Positions 24,179 to 35,601 of a stretch of DNA of 64,000 nucleotides are shown here, one piece after another. A model generated the notes under the pieces. It was not told the DNA's origin. It ran no database searches and was given only the letters and a program-made list of their open reading frames with translations. The DNA lies in the NCBI RefSeq assembly GCF_033958435.1, contig NC_134137.1:255300501-255364500 (forward strand), given 5' to 3'. Position numbers and translations under genes: made by a program. This DNA is from Carettochelys insculpta. Taxonomy: Eukaryota > Chordata > Testudines > Carettochelyidae. Numbering within the stretch: position 1 is the first letter of the stretch; each line of letters opens with the position of its first letter.

Positions 24179-24966
24179 CTCTCTCCTGTGCTGATAGGCT
24201 GTTTGCTCCATGTAGTGTATAGGATTGGGCAGTACTCTTGAAATAGTTCACAAGCTGTCTAGCAGCTGTTACTGTCTTCTGTGTTTCAGAAGCTGCCAGA
24301 ACTGTGCCAGAGTGGCAATGTATATATGTAGCTAGACCCTGCATATTATATTTGTTTGTGAACACTGTTAATTGGACCTCACAATGGCCTGTGGTTCTTT
24401 CCTGTTGTATCTGTAGCATGAAGAGCAAAAGACAAAACCCAGTCCTGTCTTACTGTGTCCATTAGTCTTCATGTTAGCTTCACAACACCCCCTCTTCACT
24501 ACGGTTGCCAGCCCTGACAGGCTATTGCAGGAGATTTTTCCCCCCAGCACAACACAATGCTGTTTCCCACAAATACTCTATTAAAATCTGTAGAATTCAC
24601 CTCAATAGTCACTGAGGGATTGATGCCAATTCCAGGACACTCTAGGCTAATCCTGGATGGGTGAAAAACCTATTCTTCATACCTTCTGCTGTTCCTCTTC
24701 TCTTCTGCCACGTTCTCCTCTCTCCTTTCTCATTTTCTTTCTGAACAACCAACTCCTGTCCTCACTCAACTCTTCTGAAATAATTAAAAATATATAGTGG
24801 TACTAACATACCACACTCTTTACTCTAGCTATTAAGCTGACTGACAGGGCTGGGAGGAGGGACACCAAGGGGGCAGTTGCCCCGGGGCCTGGCATTTCAA
24901 AGGAGACTGGAGCTTCAGCTACCACTACAGTAGGACCACTTGCAGGTATAAATGATGGCTCAGGGT
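24179..24966. other. No gene; short G-rich repeat-like patch
   Basis: Mostly anonymous. The stretch 24848-24925 (GGGCTGGGAGGAGGG... CCCCGGGGCC) looks like the edge of a dispersed DNA element, but only one end is visible. Confidence 0.4.
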
Positions 24967-25039
24967 GGCTTGTTGGTCTAGGGGTATAATTCTTGCTTAG
25001 GTTGTGGAAAGTTCCTCAGTTCATGAGCCTGACAAACCC
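24967..25039 (+). pseudogene. tRNA-Pro(AGG)-like sequence (pseudogene)
   Basis: A 73-nt sequence aligning along its length with eukaryotic tRNA-Pro: it opens GGCTTGTTGGTCTAGGGGTA, has TTGCTTAGG with AGG in the anticodon position, and closes ACAAACCC. Six of seven acceptor pairs hold. The T arm is badly degraded (CAGTTCATG), so it is not a working tRNA. It directly abuts the 5' end of the following CR1, which suggests either a chance older tRNA pseudogene or a template-switch chimera. Confidence 0.65.
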
Positions 25040-27225
25040 TTCTTCTGTAACCTGGGCTGTAGTCACCATGAAAGGGCTGATTTTAGGATCTTGACAAAAG
25101 GAAGAGAAGAGAGCAAACTCTTGATTTCAAAAGAGCACACTTTGACTCCCTGAGAGAACTGATGGGCAAGATCTCTTGGGAGATGAAGGGGAAGAGCATT
25201 CAGGAGAAGTGGCAGCATTTTAAAGAAGTTTTACTGAAGGCACAGAAACAAACCATCCTGCTGCATAGTAAGAAATGCAATTATTGTAGGCAACCAGGTT
25301 GGCTTAACAGGGAAATTCTTGGTCAGCTTAAACTCAAAAAGGATGTGTAAAAGAAGTGGAAATGTGGACAGTTGACTAAGGAGTATAAATGTATGGCTGG
25401 AGAATGCCAGGTAGTAATCAGGAAAGTGAAAGCACAATTGGAACTGCAGCTGGCAAGGGATGTGAAGGGTAACGAGAAGGGTTTCTACAGGCATGTTAAC
25501 AATAAGAGGGTTACCAGGGAAGGTGTGGGGCCATTAATGGATGAGGGAGGTAACTTAGTGACAGATGATGTAAGAAAAGCTGAAGTATTCATTCTTTGTT
25601 TGCCTCAGTCTTCACGGACATGGACAGCTTCCACAATATGGTGCTAGACAGTTAAGTATGGGAAGGTGGAGGGCAGCCCTCGGTAGGTAAGGAACAAGAT
25701 AAGAACTACTTAGAAAAACTACATGAACACAAATCCATGGTTCTGGATATAATATACCCAAGGATACTGAGGTAACTAGCAGATGTCATTGCCACACCTT
25801 TGTCCATTATCCTTGAAGACTCTGGAGGATTGGGAGAGATCCCGAATGATTGGAAAAAGGCAAATGTTGTGTCTATCTTTAAAAAAGGAAAGTAGGACAA
25901 TCCAGGGAACTATAGACCGGTCAGCCTTACCTCAGTCCCTGGGAAAATAATGGAGAGGATCCTCAAGGAATCCATTTTGGAGCACTTAGAAGAGGGGAAA
26001 GTGATCAAAAGACGTCAACGTGGATTCACCAAAGGCAACTTATGCCTGACCAATTTGGTTAGTATCTATGATGAGGTAACAGGCTCTGTGGACATGGGGA
26101 AGTCAGTGGACGTGATACAGTCTCCCACAACATTCTTGCCCATAAGTTAAGGAAGTATGGATTGGATTGATGGATAGAAAGCTGGCTTGATGGTTGGGCC
26201 CAATGGGTAGTGGTCAATGGCTCAATAATATCTGGATGGCATCCAGTTTCAAATGAAGTGTCCCAAGGCTCGGTTCTTGGGCTGGTGTTGTTCAACATCT
26301 TTATTAATGACTAGGATGAGGGACTTCATTGCACCCTCAGCAAGTTTGTGGCTGACGCCAAGCTAGCAGGAGAGGTAGATACATTGGAGGGTGGAGATAG
26401 GATCCAGATAAAATGGATAAAATGGAGGATTGGGCCAAAAAACAATCTGATGCAGTTCAACAAGGGGAGATGTAGAGTCCTGCACTTGGGACGGAAGAAT
26501 CCCAAGCATTGTTATAGACTGGGGACCAACTGGCTAAGCAGCAGTACAGCAGAAAGGGACCTAGGGATTATGGTGGATGAAAGGCTGGATATGGGCCAAC
26601 GTGCACCCTTGCAGCCAAGAAGGCTGACAACATAATGGGGTGCATTAGGAGGAGCATTTCCATAAGATCTAGAGAGGTTGTTGTTCCTCTCTAGTCATCT
26701 CTGGTGAGGCCACATCTGGAGTACTGCATCAAGTTCTGAGCCCCCCAGTATAGAAAGGATGTGGAGGTGCTTTAGCAGGTTCAGCAGAGAGCAATTAAAA
26801 TGATTAAGGGGCTGAAGCGCATGACCTGTGACAAGAGGCTGAGGGATTTGGGCTTATTCAGTTTGCAGAAGAGAAGACTGAGGTGTGAGTTAATATCAGC
26901 CTTCAACTTCCTGAAGGGGAACTGTAAAAAGGATGGAGAGAAACTGTTCTCGGTGGTGACAGACGGCAGAACACGGAGCAATGGTCTGAAGCTACAGAAG
27001 GAGAGGAATAGGTTGGATGTGAGGAAAAATTAATTTACCAGGTGGGTGGTGAAGCACTGGAATGCATTGCCTAGAGACGTGGTGGAATATCCATCCTTAG
27101 AGGTTTTTAAGTCCTGACTTGACAAAGTCTTGGCTGGGGTGACTTAGGATTGATCATGCTTGAAGCAGGCGACTGGACTTGATGACCTCCTCAGGTCCCT
27201 TCCAGCCCTAGGATTCTGTGATTCT
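25040..27225 (+). pseudogene. CR1 LINE copy, decayed ORF2
   Basis: It begins inside the late endonuclease/linker region (matching the 15595 region of the neighbouring copy) and continues through [22 protein letters not shown] near 25918-25975, [33 protein letters not shown], a degraded KFVADAKLAG box (FADD lost; near 26343), and the C-terminal GLKRMTCDKRLRDLGLFSLQKRRL (in frame 26800-27033). It ends with TCCAGCCCTAGGATTCTGTGATTCTATGG. Multiple frameshifts and a lost catalytic box mean it is inactive. The 5' border coincides with the tRNA-Pro-like sequence. Confidence 0.85.
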
Positions 27226-29302
27226 ATGGTTATCGTGAGCTCTTAGGCCCTTGATGCAAGAGTGAAGGGACTGAATCTTTAATAAAGACTTCTTGTATGG
27301 TTAATATTAATTCATCATTGAAGTTACCCTGGTGTTACTCAGAATGAAACAAGAGAAAAAAGAATGCCCATGCTCCCTGCCCCGCAATAGCTCAGGCTAT
27401 CTGCTTTTAGATCTTTTAATGTTAGCATTTGGTAGTTCTCTTTTCAGTCTATAAAGGACCTGAATTTCTAGTCTGAAAATCCTGCAAAAAAGAAAATCTA
27501 TAAAAACACCAATATTTCAGGCCTTTTCATATATCAGTAGCAGCAGTAGAAATAAGGAGATGAACACAAAATCATTTTTTTTCCTTTAAAGAAAATAACA
27601 AACAAGGCTTTGATATGGCAAAGAAATCCATTGTTCCAAGTTACTGACATCAACAGGCCTCTGGATCCAGAGATCTTTTTGCAGGACTTAAGACCAAAAA
27701 ACCCCCAAACTCAAATCCTCACTAGGGAGCAGAGTACAGATCTCCTCTATGAAACATCGCATCAACACACTCTCACAAAATAGCAGTTGCATGTTCAAGA
27801 CTCACAGAAGTATAAAGTACAGCACACAGACACTAAAATATCAATAATTATATATCATTATTATTGTTTATATCATCATTTCCCCTAAGAGCCCTAGTTA
27901 TTTACCAAAACTCCACTACGTTAGGAATATAGTTGCAAATATCACAAACAATCCCAGTTTTATTTCAGCCCAAATTCATCTTCCAGGAGTGCAGGGAATC
28001 GATGGCAATCCCTGACTCGGTTCACACCAGCAAATGATAATCACTTTTCCTATTTCTTTCTCCAGTGCTGCTCCATGAAACAAGGACCAAGAAACTAGAA
28101 GTAACAGAAACAGAAAAGGAAGCAAACTATAGCTTCCCTTGAGCATTGCCCTGTGCGTTTTACTTCCAAGAAGGTTACAACACTCAAGCAGCTCATCAAA
28201 CCACAGAAAAGGAAAACATATGAGAAGGAAAGATGGGCCAAAACCACCACCTCAAATACAATTTCCATCTAACGGTGAAGGCAGGGAAAATTCAGAGTCT
28301 AGTCCCTGGAGTGAAAGGCGCCTCAATCATTTTATTTTTGGGTCCCATACAAAGAAGATGTTATCTTTTCCCAGAAGCAGCTTGGCCCTTGCCAAATTCC
28401 TGAGGAAATGGGTCGTTCTCTTGAGACTTTGGACAACAATGATGAAATTCTCACAAAAAACAGCTAACCTACTTCCTTCGGGATAGTCAATATTTTATGA
28501 GATCAGGAGACCTTGCAGGTATACTGCCTTTTTGAACAGAAATCACACAAAGGGGCTTGCAAAATTTTAATAACTTAGTTGAATCTTAGCTTTAGCCCTG
28601 ATTTGGCCCCAATCCTGCACTAACCCTAATCCAGATATAAACATATCTTATAGCCACCTTTACTCAAAACAGACTTATTAGCTCAGAGGCTATGGACAAG
28701 GTTTTTAGTTTTACTTAAAGAGTTTCAAATGTGGGGGTGAGGAGAGAAAAGGAGTGAATAATGACTTTCAACTATAAATAGAATTTCTTAATTGCTAAAT
28801 CTGCTTCAATTAATCCATTATCCAATTACAGGTGTCAATTCACTACTGAAGAAATCCCATTAAACTACCACTCCGGAACTACAATTTAAACTATGCGCCA
28901 TTAAAAATTCCATGTGCAACAGAGCAACCAATTATAATCATCATTAGAAAACTCTAATTTAACATTATATGTAATTAACTACATACCAGTAGCCACTGTA
29001 ATAACATTCATATAAAGTACTGGTGTTTTCAACTCCCTCAGGATCATTATCAAGCAAACAGGATAGTGCATTCATGTAGACCCTTAGTACTATGAATATG
29101 ACATCTATTCCCTAGAGGTACAAGCCTCAGAGACCTTTAGTGCTGCTCAAACAACTGTTTAGAAATGGCCAGCAATTTTCTGCTGAAATATTTTTTCCAT
29201 AAATAGGTGCTGATTCATCAAAACTGAAACTTTTTAAAGGAAAAGTCAGTTCTGATGAATTTCATTCCAAAAATTTTTTAAATTGTCAAACTGTGGGAAG
29301 AA
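27226..29302. other. No recognisable gene or repeat
   Basis: About 2 kb of anonymous AT-rich DNA. One 115-codon frame (28139-28486 +) has no recognisable domain and I treat it as chance. Confidence 0.5.
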
Positions 29303-29500
29303 GGGTAAATAAGCCCAGTGGTTAGAGCACTGGCCTTGTAAACCCAGGATTGTGAACTCAGTCCTTGAGGGGGCCTTTCAAGGGTCTGGGGCAGGTTAGA
29401 TTAAGAAAAATCTATCAGGGATAGTGATAGGTCCTCCTGTGAGTGCAATGGGTTGGACTCAATGACCTCTCGAGGTCTCTTCCAGTTCTGTGAGATACAT
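29303..29500 (+). repeat. tRNA-derived SINE with CR1-like tail (turtle Cry-type)
   Basis: The head resembles tRNA-Thr(TGT): AGTGGTTAGAGCACTGG is the A-box region, CTTGTAAACC the anticodon arm and TTGTGAACTCAG a degenerate B box. The body is GGGGGCC...TCTGGGGCAGG..., and the tail GGGTTGGACTCAATGACCTC with CTTCCAGTTCTGTGA is the CR1 3' end, which lets CR1 machinery copy it. SINEs of this build (tRNA head, CR1 tail) are known from cryptodiran turtles. A second, 5'-truncated copy lies at 57385. Confidence 0.75.
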
Positions 29501-29784
29501 ATATCTCCACATTTCAAAGTATTTTTCTTAGAAATGAATTATTATTACAAGATAAAAGGTCATTTCTAGTAAACAAGAGTGAAAGTCTTAACAATTGAAA
29601 TTGAAACAAGTGCATTTTGAAATTACTGAAATCGCATATTTCAACTGACCAAACTAATTATTATGTTTATTTTGTGTTCACAATTATTTTGAGAGATTAG
29701 TATTTCCTCTGAATTCAGGAAAGGGATTTTGTTTTGAAGTCTCAAAAAGTCTTGTTGGATTTTCTGCCTGGCTTTATCTGTGAT

Positions 29785-30400
29785 CATCATCATCATCATC
29801 AATAACCATGGGCTCAGCGCCCGTTGGTATCTGATGCCTCTCTCACTATTTCCTTCCATCTTTCCCTCTCTAGTGCGGAGTTGCTTAGTTTCTGCAGACT
29901 AGCTCTGCACCAATCTACTATGTCATCTACCCATTCTCTGTGGGGTCTGCCCTTCCTATTCGAACTGTCCATTATGCTAAATAGCAGGGTCTTGATTTTT
30001 CGTTCATTGTTCATTCTGCAAATATGCCCAGATAGTTGTAGCTTCCATTTTATAACCTTCTGCAACAGCTTCTTTTTGGGCTGTATCTTTCTATATAATT
30101 CCTCATCGGTGACCTTCTGCATCCATCCTATTTTCAGAATCTTTCAATAACAACTCCTTTCGAACGCCAATATTCTTCTTCTCAAATCTTTCGGTATCAC
30201 CCATGTCTTACATACATACAACATGCTGCTGAATACACGTTTTCAAGACGCTCAGCTTTGTTCTTAAGCTAATTGCTTTGCTTTTCCAGATCTTATCCAT
30301 CGCCTTCAAACTTGCTCTTGCTTTCGCTATTCTAGTCGCTATTTCCTTCTTACAGTCTAGATCATACATTAGATGTCAGTCCCATCTCATATGTTTAACA
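29785..30400 (-). pseudogene. C-terminal remnant of a non-CR1 LINE with (GAT)n tail
   Basis: The minus-strand frame 30122-29814 encodes KWKLQLSGHICRMNNERKIK and KGRPHREWVDDIVDWC, ending in a DTNGR-stop. This is the GHICRM / RGRP.REW..DI pattern found at the C-terminus of RTE-like and related LINEs. Upstream (30400-30123) further fragments are visible with stops. The 3' side ends in a short (GAT)n/(ATC)n microsatellite at about 29783-29802, as expected for this type of LINE tail. Clade assignment is tentative. Confidence 0.6.
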
Positions 30401-30406
30401 TTCATT

Positions 30407-30825
30407 GAGATTGTCTACACTTGCCCCCAACTTTGAAGGGGGCATGTTAATCAGGGCAATGGGCGATTACTAGTGAAGTGCTGCGGTGAATACCCAGCAC
30501 TTCATTAAGCTAATTCTCCCCCATGGCAAATTGAAAGTGTCAGACTTCGAAGTGCCGGCATGTGTGTAGCCACGGGCACTTCGAAGTGCCTGCACTACTT
30601 CAAAGTGCCTTTACTCCTCAAAATTTTGGGGACTAAAGGCACTTTGAAGCACCTGTGTTACTTCCAAGTGCCCACTGCTACATATATACCAGCACTTCGA
30701 AGTTGCCATGGGGGAGAATTAGCTTAATGAAGTGCTGGGTATTCACCGCATCACTTCACTAGTAATCTTCCATTGCCCTGATTAACATGCCTCCTTCAAA
30801 GTTGGGGGCAAGTGTAGACCCAGCC
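30407..30825. mobile_element. Foldback Harbinger-type MITE, 419 bp
   Basis: Ends GAGATTGTCTACACTTGCCC and GGGCAAGTGTAGACCCAGCC (right end as written), flanked by ATT (30404-30406, 30826-30828). The two arms are complementary along the whole length, folding at about 30615 (CTCAAAATTTTGGGG). Repeated CTTCGAAGTGCC words lie on both arms. No coding capacity. Confidence 0.78.
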
Positions 30826-30828
30826 ATT

Positions 30829-31326
30829 AACATAAATATGATTTAAGCAAGAACCCAAAAAGTAGATAAATAAGCAAATAGTGACACTTAGTAGTTATAT
30901 AGGACTTTTCTTTCCATAGATCTCAAAGGACTTAAAGTTCAGCGTCACAATTCTAATTTTAAAAGGCATGAAGAAGCTGAGGCACCACATGGTTATTTGA
31001 CAAGCTCAGTGTGAGACCTTCTATCAATTTTGTCTGGAACTACATTGCTGTAAAGAAAGTCTTCAGGGACAAAAGCCAATTTCCATAGCCTCTTCTTATG
31101 GAAATTTTAGACAACCTTAATCTTTGCTATGATGTCACTGGAGCAAATTCCATTAAATGATTAGTTAATCAGAGAAAAAATCTCTTTTATTCTTAAATTA
31201 GGAAAGAAGCCTAAGTGACCCAATTAAGGTTAACAGATTTAAAGACCAGATTTAAAAAAAAAATTAAAAGGTACAAAATAGCACCGGGTCAGTCCAGGAA
31301 GAATGCGAAAAGCAGGAACCTGGATG
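30829..31326. other. No recognisable gene or repeat
   Basis: Anonymous AT-rich spacer between two MITEs. Confidence 0.5.
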
Positions 31327-31329
31327 TTA

Positions 31330-31691
31330 GGGTATGTCCACACAGCAGCCTTATCTTGAAACAAGCTATTCCAGAATAATTTATATCAAAATATTGCTGC
31401 TATACACAAAGTGCATTTCAGAATAGCCCTCAGCTATTTCAAAATATAGTATCTAAACACAAAGAGCCTATTTCAAAATAAAGCCAAAGGATGCCTTCTG
31501 GCTTATTTCAAAATAGGCTCTATTACTCATCTATACAGAACCTATTTTGAAATAGCTGTTTTGAAATAGGCACTATTCCTTGTGGAATGAGGTTTACCAA
31601 CTTCGAAATAAGCCATCTGCTATGTCAAAATTATTTTGAAATAGAGGTTCTATAAAGGTTGTTATTTTGAAATAGCTGTGTAGACATAACC
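31330..31691. mobile_element. Harbinger-type MITE, 362 bp
   Basis: Ends GGGTATGTCCACACAGC and GCTGTGTAGACATAACC, with TTA on both sides (31327-31329, 31692-31694). The interior is dense in TATTTCAAAATA and TTTTGAAATAG words, the decayed (CpG-lost) form of the TATTTCGA motif seen in the young elements. Confidence 0.78.
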
Positions 31692-31836
31692 TTAGTCATC
31701 AGTGATTGAAAGGAAAATATGTGATGAAAAGTATCAGTGTCATGTGGGAACTGTGATGGGAATACAGGCATGAGCTTAGCATCTTTCTTTCTGTATGGTG
31801 TATTGGTAATGATACGATACATTACAATTCTTGGTA

Positions 31837-32568
31837 CAGTAAACCCATTCTTGCAACCCCCATGTAACTCAAATTTTCACTCAAGTCAGGAGGAGACGGA
31901 AACCAGGCTACAACCTGGTTCCTGGCTCCCATGGGCTTGGAGGAGCTGGGAAACTGACCACCCCATGAGGGCTGATCAGTTTCCTGGCTCCCAGAGTGGC
32001 AGGAAGCCAGGAACCAGCAGCAGCCTGGTTCCCGTTTCCCCAACGCTTGAGGGACCCTGGAAACTGACCAGCCATGTGCAAGCACCTGGGAGATGGGAAC
32101 CAAGTGGCATCCTGTTTCCCAGCTCCCCACCACTTGCAGAGTCAGGAAACTGATCAGGGCAGCAGTCTTGGTCAGGTTCCTGGCTCCAGCCTGTGGATGG
32201 GAGCCAGGAACCAGGAAACTCACCATGACTGCTGCCCTGGTCAGTTTCCCAGCTCTGCAAGTGGAGGGGAGGCAGGAGCCAGGCTGCCACTTGGTTCCCA
32301 GCTCCTCTCCGCTTGTGGGACAGGGAAACTGACCAGCCCACCAGGGCTGGTCAGTTTCCTGGCTGCTTCTCCCTGAATTCTCCCAGCAGTGCCACTGTCA
32401 GCAGAGGGGGTCTTGGCGTGCCTACCTGCCAGCATGGCTGGGGGAAAGCAGGGAGAAGAGGCTCTTACCTAGGCAGGCTGGCAGACACAGAGCAGCTTCA
32501 AGTTGTGCTTAAATCATGTTAAAACGAATTACATGCAACTTGAAGCCATGTTTTTTGAGGGTTTACTG
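31837..32568. mobile_element. pogo/Tigger-like MITE with tandem-repeat core, 732 bp
   Basis: The ends CAGTAAACCC and GGGTTTACTG are perfect inverted repeats of 10 bp and are flanked by TA on both sides, as in Tc1/mariner-pogo elements. The core (about 31890-32460) is a degenerate GC-rich array in which GGAAACTGACCAG(CCC) and its complement CTGGTCAGTTTCC recur about six times at 70-115 bp spacing. Frames of 60-138 codons on both strands arise from this array and are not genes. Confidence 0.7.
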
Positions 32569-32589
32569 TATCACATTTCTATGAGTAAC

Positions 32590-32603
32590 TGTATTCCATT
32601 TTG
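32590..32603. repeat. Left target-site duplication of the compound PLE
   Basis: TGTATTCCATTTTG occurs here and again at 45066-45079, directly flanking the compound PLE. Its first four bases (TGTA) also match the element's own sequence at the right junction, so the true duplication is 10-14 bp. That is in the range reported for Penelope-like elements. Confidence 0.75.
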
Positions 32604-33183
32604 AATAGTAACAGAGGGGAAGCGGTGCTAGTCTATACACTATCCAAACAAAAAGCAGTCAAGTAGCACTTTAAACACTAGCAAAATGGTTTATTAGGTG
32701 AGCTTTCGTGGGACAGACCCACTTCTTCAGACCATAGCCAGACCAGAACAGACTCAATATTTAAGGCACAGAGAACCAAAAACAGTAAGCAAGGAGGACA
32801 AATCAGAAAAAGATAATCAAGGTGAGCAAATCAGAGAGTGGAGGGGTGGGCGGGGAAGGTCAAGAATTAGATTGAACCAAGTATTCAGACAAGCACCTAT
32901 AGTGACTCAGAAAGTTCCCATCACGATTTAAACCATGTGTTAATGTGCCAAATGTGAATATAAAAGCCAGCTCGGCTGTTTCCCTTTCCAAAACGGTGCA
33001 CTAATTGCTTTTCAGTAACACACATACCTTTAGGTCACTGACAGAATGCCCCATTCCATTAAAATGGTGACTAACTGGTTTGTGGATCTGGAGTGTTTTG
33101 AGGTCTGTTTTGTGCCCATTGACCCTTTGTCTAAAGGAGTTAGAAGTCTGTCCAATATACAAAGCACCTGGGCATTGTTGGCA
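32604..33183 (-). pseudogene. PLE 3' part: GIY-YIG endonuclease end plus terminal repeat
   Basis: Minus strand 33183-33001 encodes [20 protein letters not shown] followed by [20 protein letters not shown], the GIY-YIG nuclease domain of PLEs that nicks the target for priming. Below it comes the 3' untranslated region and terminal repeat. The upstream half of this domain lies across the CR1 insertion at 40691. The target cysteine-rich linker joins at the far side. Confidence 0.8.
32695..32730 (-). ncRNA. Candidate hammerhead ribozyme core in PLE terminal repeat (copy 1)
   Basis: Minus strand: CTGAAGA (32730-32724), GTGGG/CCCAC stem II with a 5-nt loop, GAAA (32707-32704), a minimal AG...CT stem III around CTCAC, then A as the cleavage-position base. 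The two-base stem III matches the very short stem III described for PLE hammerheads, which may work as dimers. Stem I pairing is only partial by eye. Confidence 0.5.
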
Positions 33184-34263
33184 TACAGCCTGCTTAAGAA
33201 GGACAGACAGGGAAAGAAGGGAGGAGGTGTTGCCTTGTATATTGAAAGTGTACACACTTGGACAGAGGTGGAGATGGACGAAGGAGATGGATGGGTTGAA
33301 AGTCTCTGGGTTAGACTCAGAGGAGTAAAAAACAAGGATGAGGTCCTACTAGGAGTCTACTACAGGCCCCCTAGCCAGGTGGAAGAGGTGGATGAGGCTT
33401 TCTTCAAACAGCTAACAAAATCATCCAGGGCCCAGAATTTGGTGGTGATGGGGGACTTCAACTATCCAGGTATATGTTGGGAAACTAATACAGCAGGGGA
33501 CAGACTGTCCAATAAATTCTTGGATTGCATTGCAGACAACTTTTTATTCCAAAAGGTTGAAAAAGCCACCAGAGGGGAAGCTGTTCTAGATTTAATTTTA
33601 ACAAATAGGGAGGAAATTATTGAGAATTTGAAAGTGGAAGGATGCTTGGGTGAAAGTGATCATGAAATCATAGAGTTCACAATTCTAAGGAAGGGTAGAA
33701 GGGAAAACAGTACAATAGAGATAATGGATTTCAGGAAGGCACATTTTGGTAAACTCAGACAGCTGGTAGATAAGGTCCCATGGGAAGCTAAACTGAGGAG
33801 AAAAACGGCTGAGGAGAGTTGGCAGTTTTTCAAAGGGACATTATTAAGGGCCCAAAAGCAAGCTATCCTGCTGTGTAGGAAAGATAGTAAACATGGCAAA
33901 AGAATGCCTTGGCTTACCCAGGAGATCTTGCATGATCTCAAAATAAAAAAGGAATTGTATAAGAAATGGAAACTAGGACAAATTACAAAGGGTGTATATA
34001 GGCAAACAACACAAGCATGCAGGAGCAAGATTAGAAAGCCTAAGGCACAAAATGAGCTCAAACTAGCTACAAGCATAAAGGGAAACAAGGCGGCTTTTTA
34101 CAAATACATTGCAAACAAGAGGAAGACTAAGGAGAGGGTAGGGCCATTGGTCAGTGAGGAGGGAGGAACAGTAACAGGGAATTTGGAAATGGCAGAAATG
34201 TTTAATGATTTCTTTGTTTCGGTCTTCACTGAGAAATCTAAAGGAATGCCTGACAGAGAATGC
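33184..34263 (+). pseudogene. CR1 ORF2, endonuclease and linker part
   Basis: An open frame with the AP-endonuclease blocks in order: [53 protein letters not shown] and [10 protein letters not shown] (the SDH histidine is present). A basic linker region follows ([20 protein letters not shown]). The N-terminal part of the nuclease is missing because the element is 5'-truncated. A frameshift near 34260 and a TGA at about 34321 separate it from the RT part. The open frame extends leftwards into antisense PLE (33046) by chance, so that start is not meaningful. Confidence 0.8.
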
Positions 34264-35165
34264 TAGTGAAAAAGGGGTAGGCTTAGAAGTTGAAATAAGA
34301 AAAAAACAAATTAAAATTTACTGAGAAAAATTAGATGTCTGCAAATCACCAGGGCCTGATGAAATGCATCCTAGAATCCTCAAGGAGCTGATAGAAGAGG
34401 TATCTGAGCCTTTAGCAGTCATTTTTGGAAAATCATGGGAGACGGGAGAGATTCCAGAAGACTGGAAAAGGGCAAATATAGTACCCATTTATAAAAAGGG
34501 GAACAAGAATAACTCAGGAAACTACAGGCCAGTCAGCTTAACTTCTGTGCCAGGAAAAATAATGGAGCAGGTAATTAAAGAAATCATCTGCAAGCATTTG
34601 GAAGGTGGTAAGGTGCTAGGGAACAGCCAGCATGGCTTTGTTAAAAACAGATCATGTCAAACCAATCTAATAGCTTTCTTTGATAGAATAACGAGCCTTG
34701 TGGATAAGAGAGAAGCAGTGGATGTGGTATACCTAGACTTCAGTAAAGCATTTGACACGGTCTCACATAATATACTTATCAATAAACTACTCAAATACAA
34801 TTTAGATGGGGCTACTATAAGGTGGGTGAACAACTGGCTGGATAAACATACCCAGAGAGTAGTTATTAATGGTTTTCAATCCTGCTGGAAAAGTGTAACT
34901 AGTGGGGTTCCGCAGGGGTCTGTTTTAGGACCGGTTCTGTTCAATATCTTCATAAACGATTTAGATATTGACATAGAAAGTACACTTATTAAGTTTGCAG
35001 ATGATACCAAGCTGGGAAGGGTTGCAACTTCTTTGGAGGATAGGGTCATAATTCAAAAGCATCTGGATAAACAGGAGAAATGGGCTGAGGTAAACAGGAT
35101 GAAATTTAATAAGGACAAATGCAAAGTGCTCCACTTAGGAAGAAATAATCACTGTCACACATACA

Positions 35166-35601
35166 AGCCGTGTCTACACGTGCATGCTACTTCGAAGTAG
35201 CGGCACTAACTTCGAAATAGCGCCCGTCACGGCTACACGCGTTGGGCGCTATTTCGAAGTTAACTTCGACGTTAGGCGGCGAGACGTCGAAGTCGCTAAC
35301 CCCATGAGCGGATCGGAATAGCGCCCTACTTCGACGTTCAACGTCGAAGTAGGGACCGTGTAGTCGTTGTGCGTCCCGCAACGTTGAAATTGCGGGGTCC
35401 TCCATGGCGGCCATCAGCTGAGGGGTTGAGAGACGCTCTCTGAAGCCCCTCAGCTCAATGGTGGCCGCGTGGAGCGGCCCCTTAAAGCTCCCCTCCCCCT
35501 CCCTTCCTGTGCAGGAAGCTGAGGGAACGTGCAGGCAGCAGCCCAGACACGCGGACAGCCTGCACGTTCCTCAGCCAGCACAGAGAGCCACCCCAGCTGC
35601 G
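35166..35601. promoter_or_regulatory. Left terminal region of the Harbinger with TTCGAA-type motifs
   Basis: Subterminal repeats of CTTCGAAGTAG, TATTTCGAAGTT, CTACTTCGACGTTCAACG and similar palindromic words are packed into the first 190 bp. The same words crowd the other terminus and every related MITE. They are plausible binding sites for the element's Myb-like protein or transposase. The region must also hold the Myb gene promoter. No TATA box was identified. Confidence 0.5.

Noticed and set aside
28139..28486. 115-codon plus-strand frame as a small gene
   Set aside because: No recognisable domain, no supporting signals, and an AT-rich anonymous surround.
31737..32435. Several 60-138-codon frames on both strands as genes
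   Set aside because: They arise from the GC-rich, partly palindromic tandem array inside the pogo-like MITE. All overlap each other and none has a domain.
33046..33190. Upstream part of a 406-codon open frame (33046-34266) as a genuine protein start
   Set aside because: The first ~46 codons are antisense PLE sequence and the rest is CR1 endonuclease. The frame is open across the insertion junction by chance.
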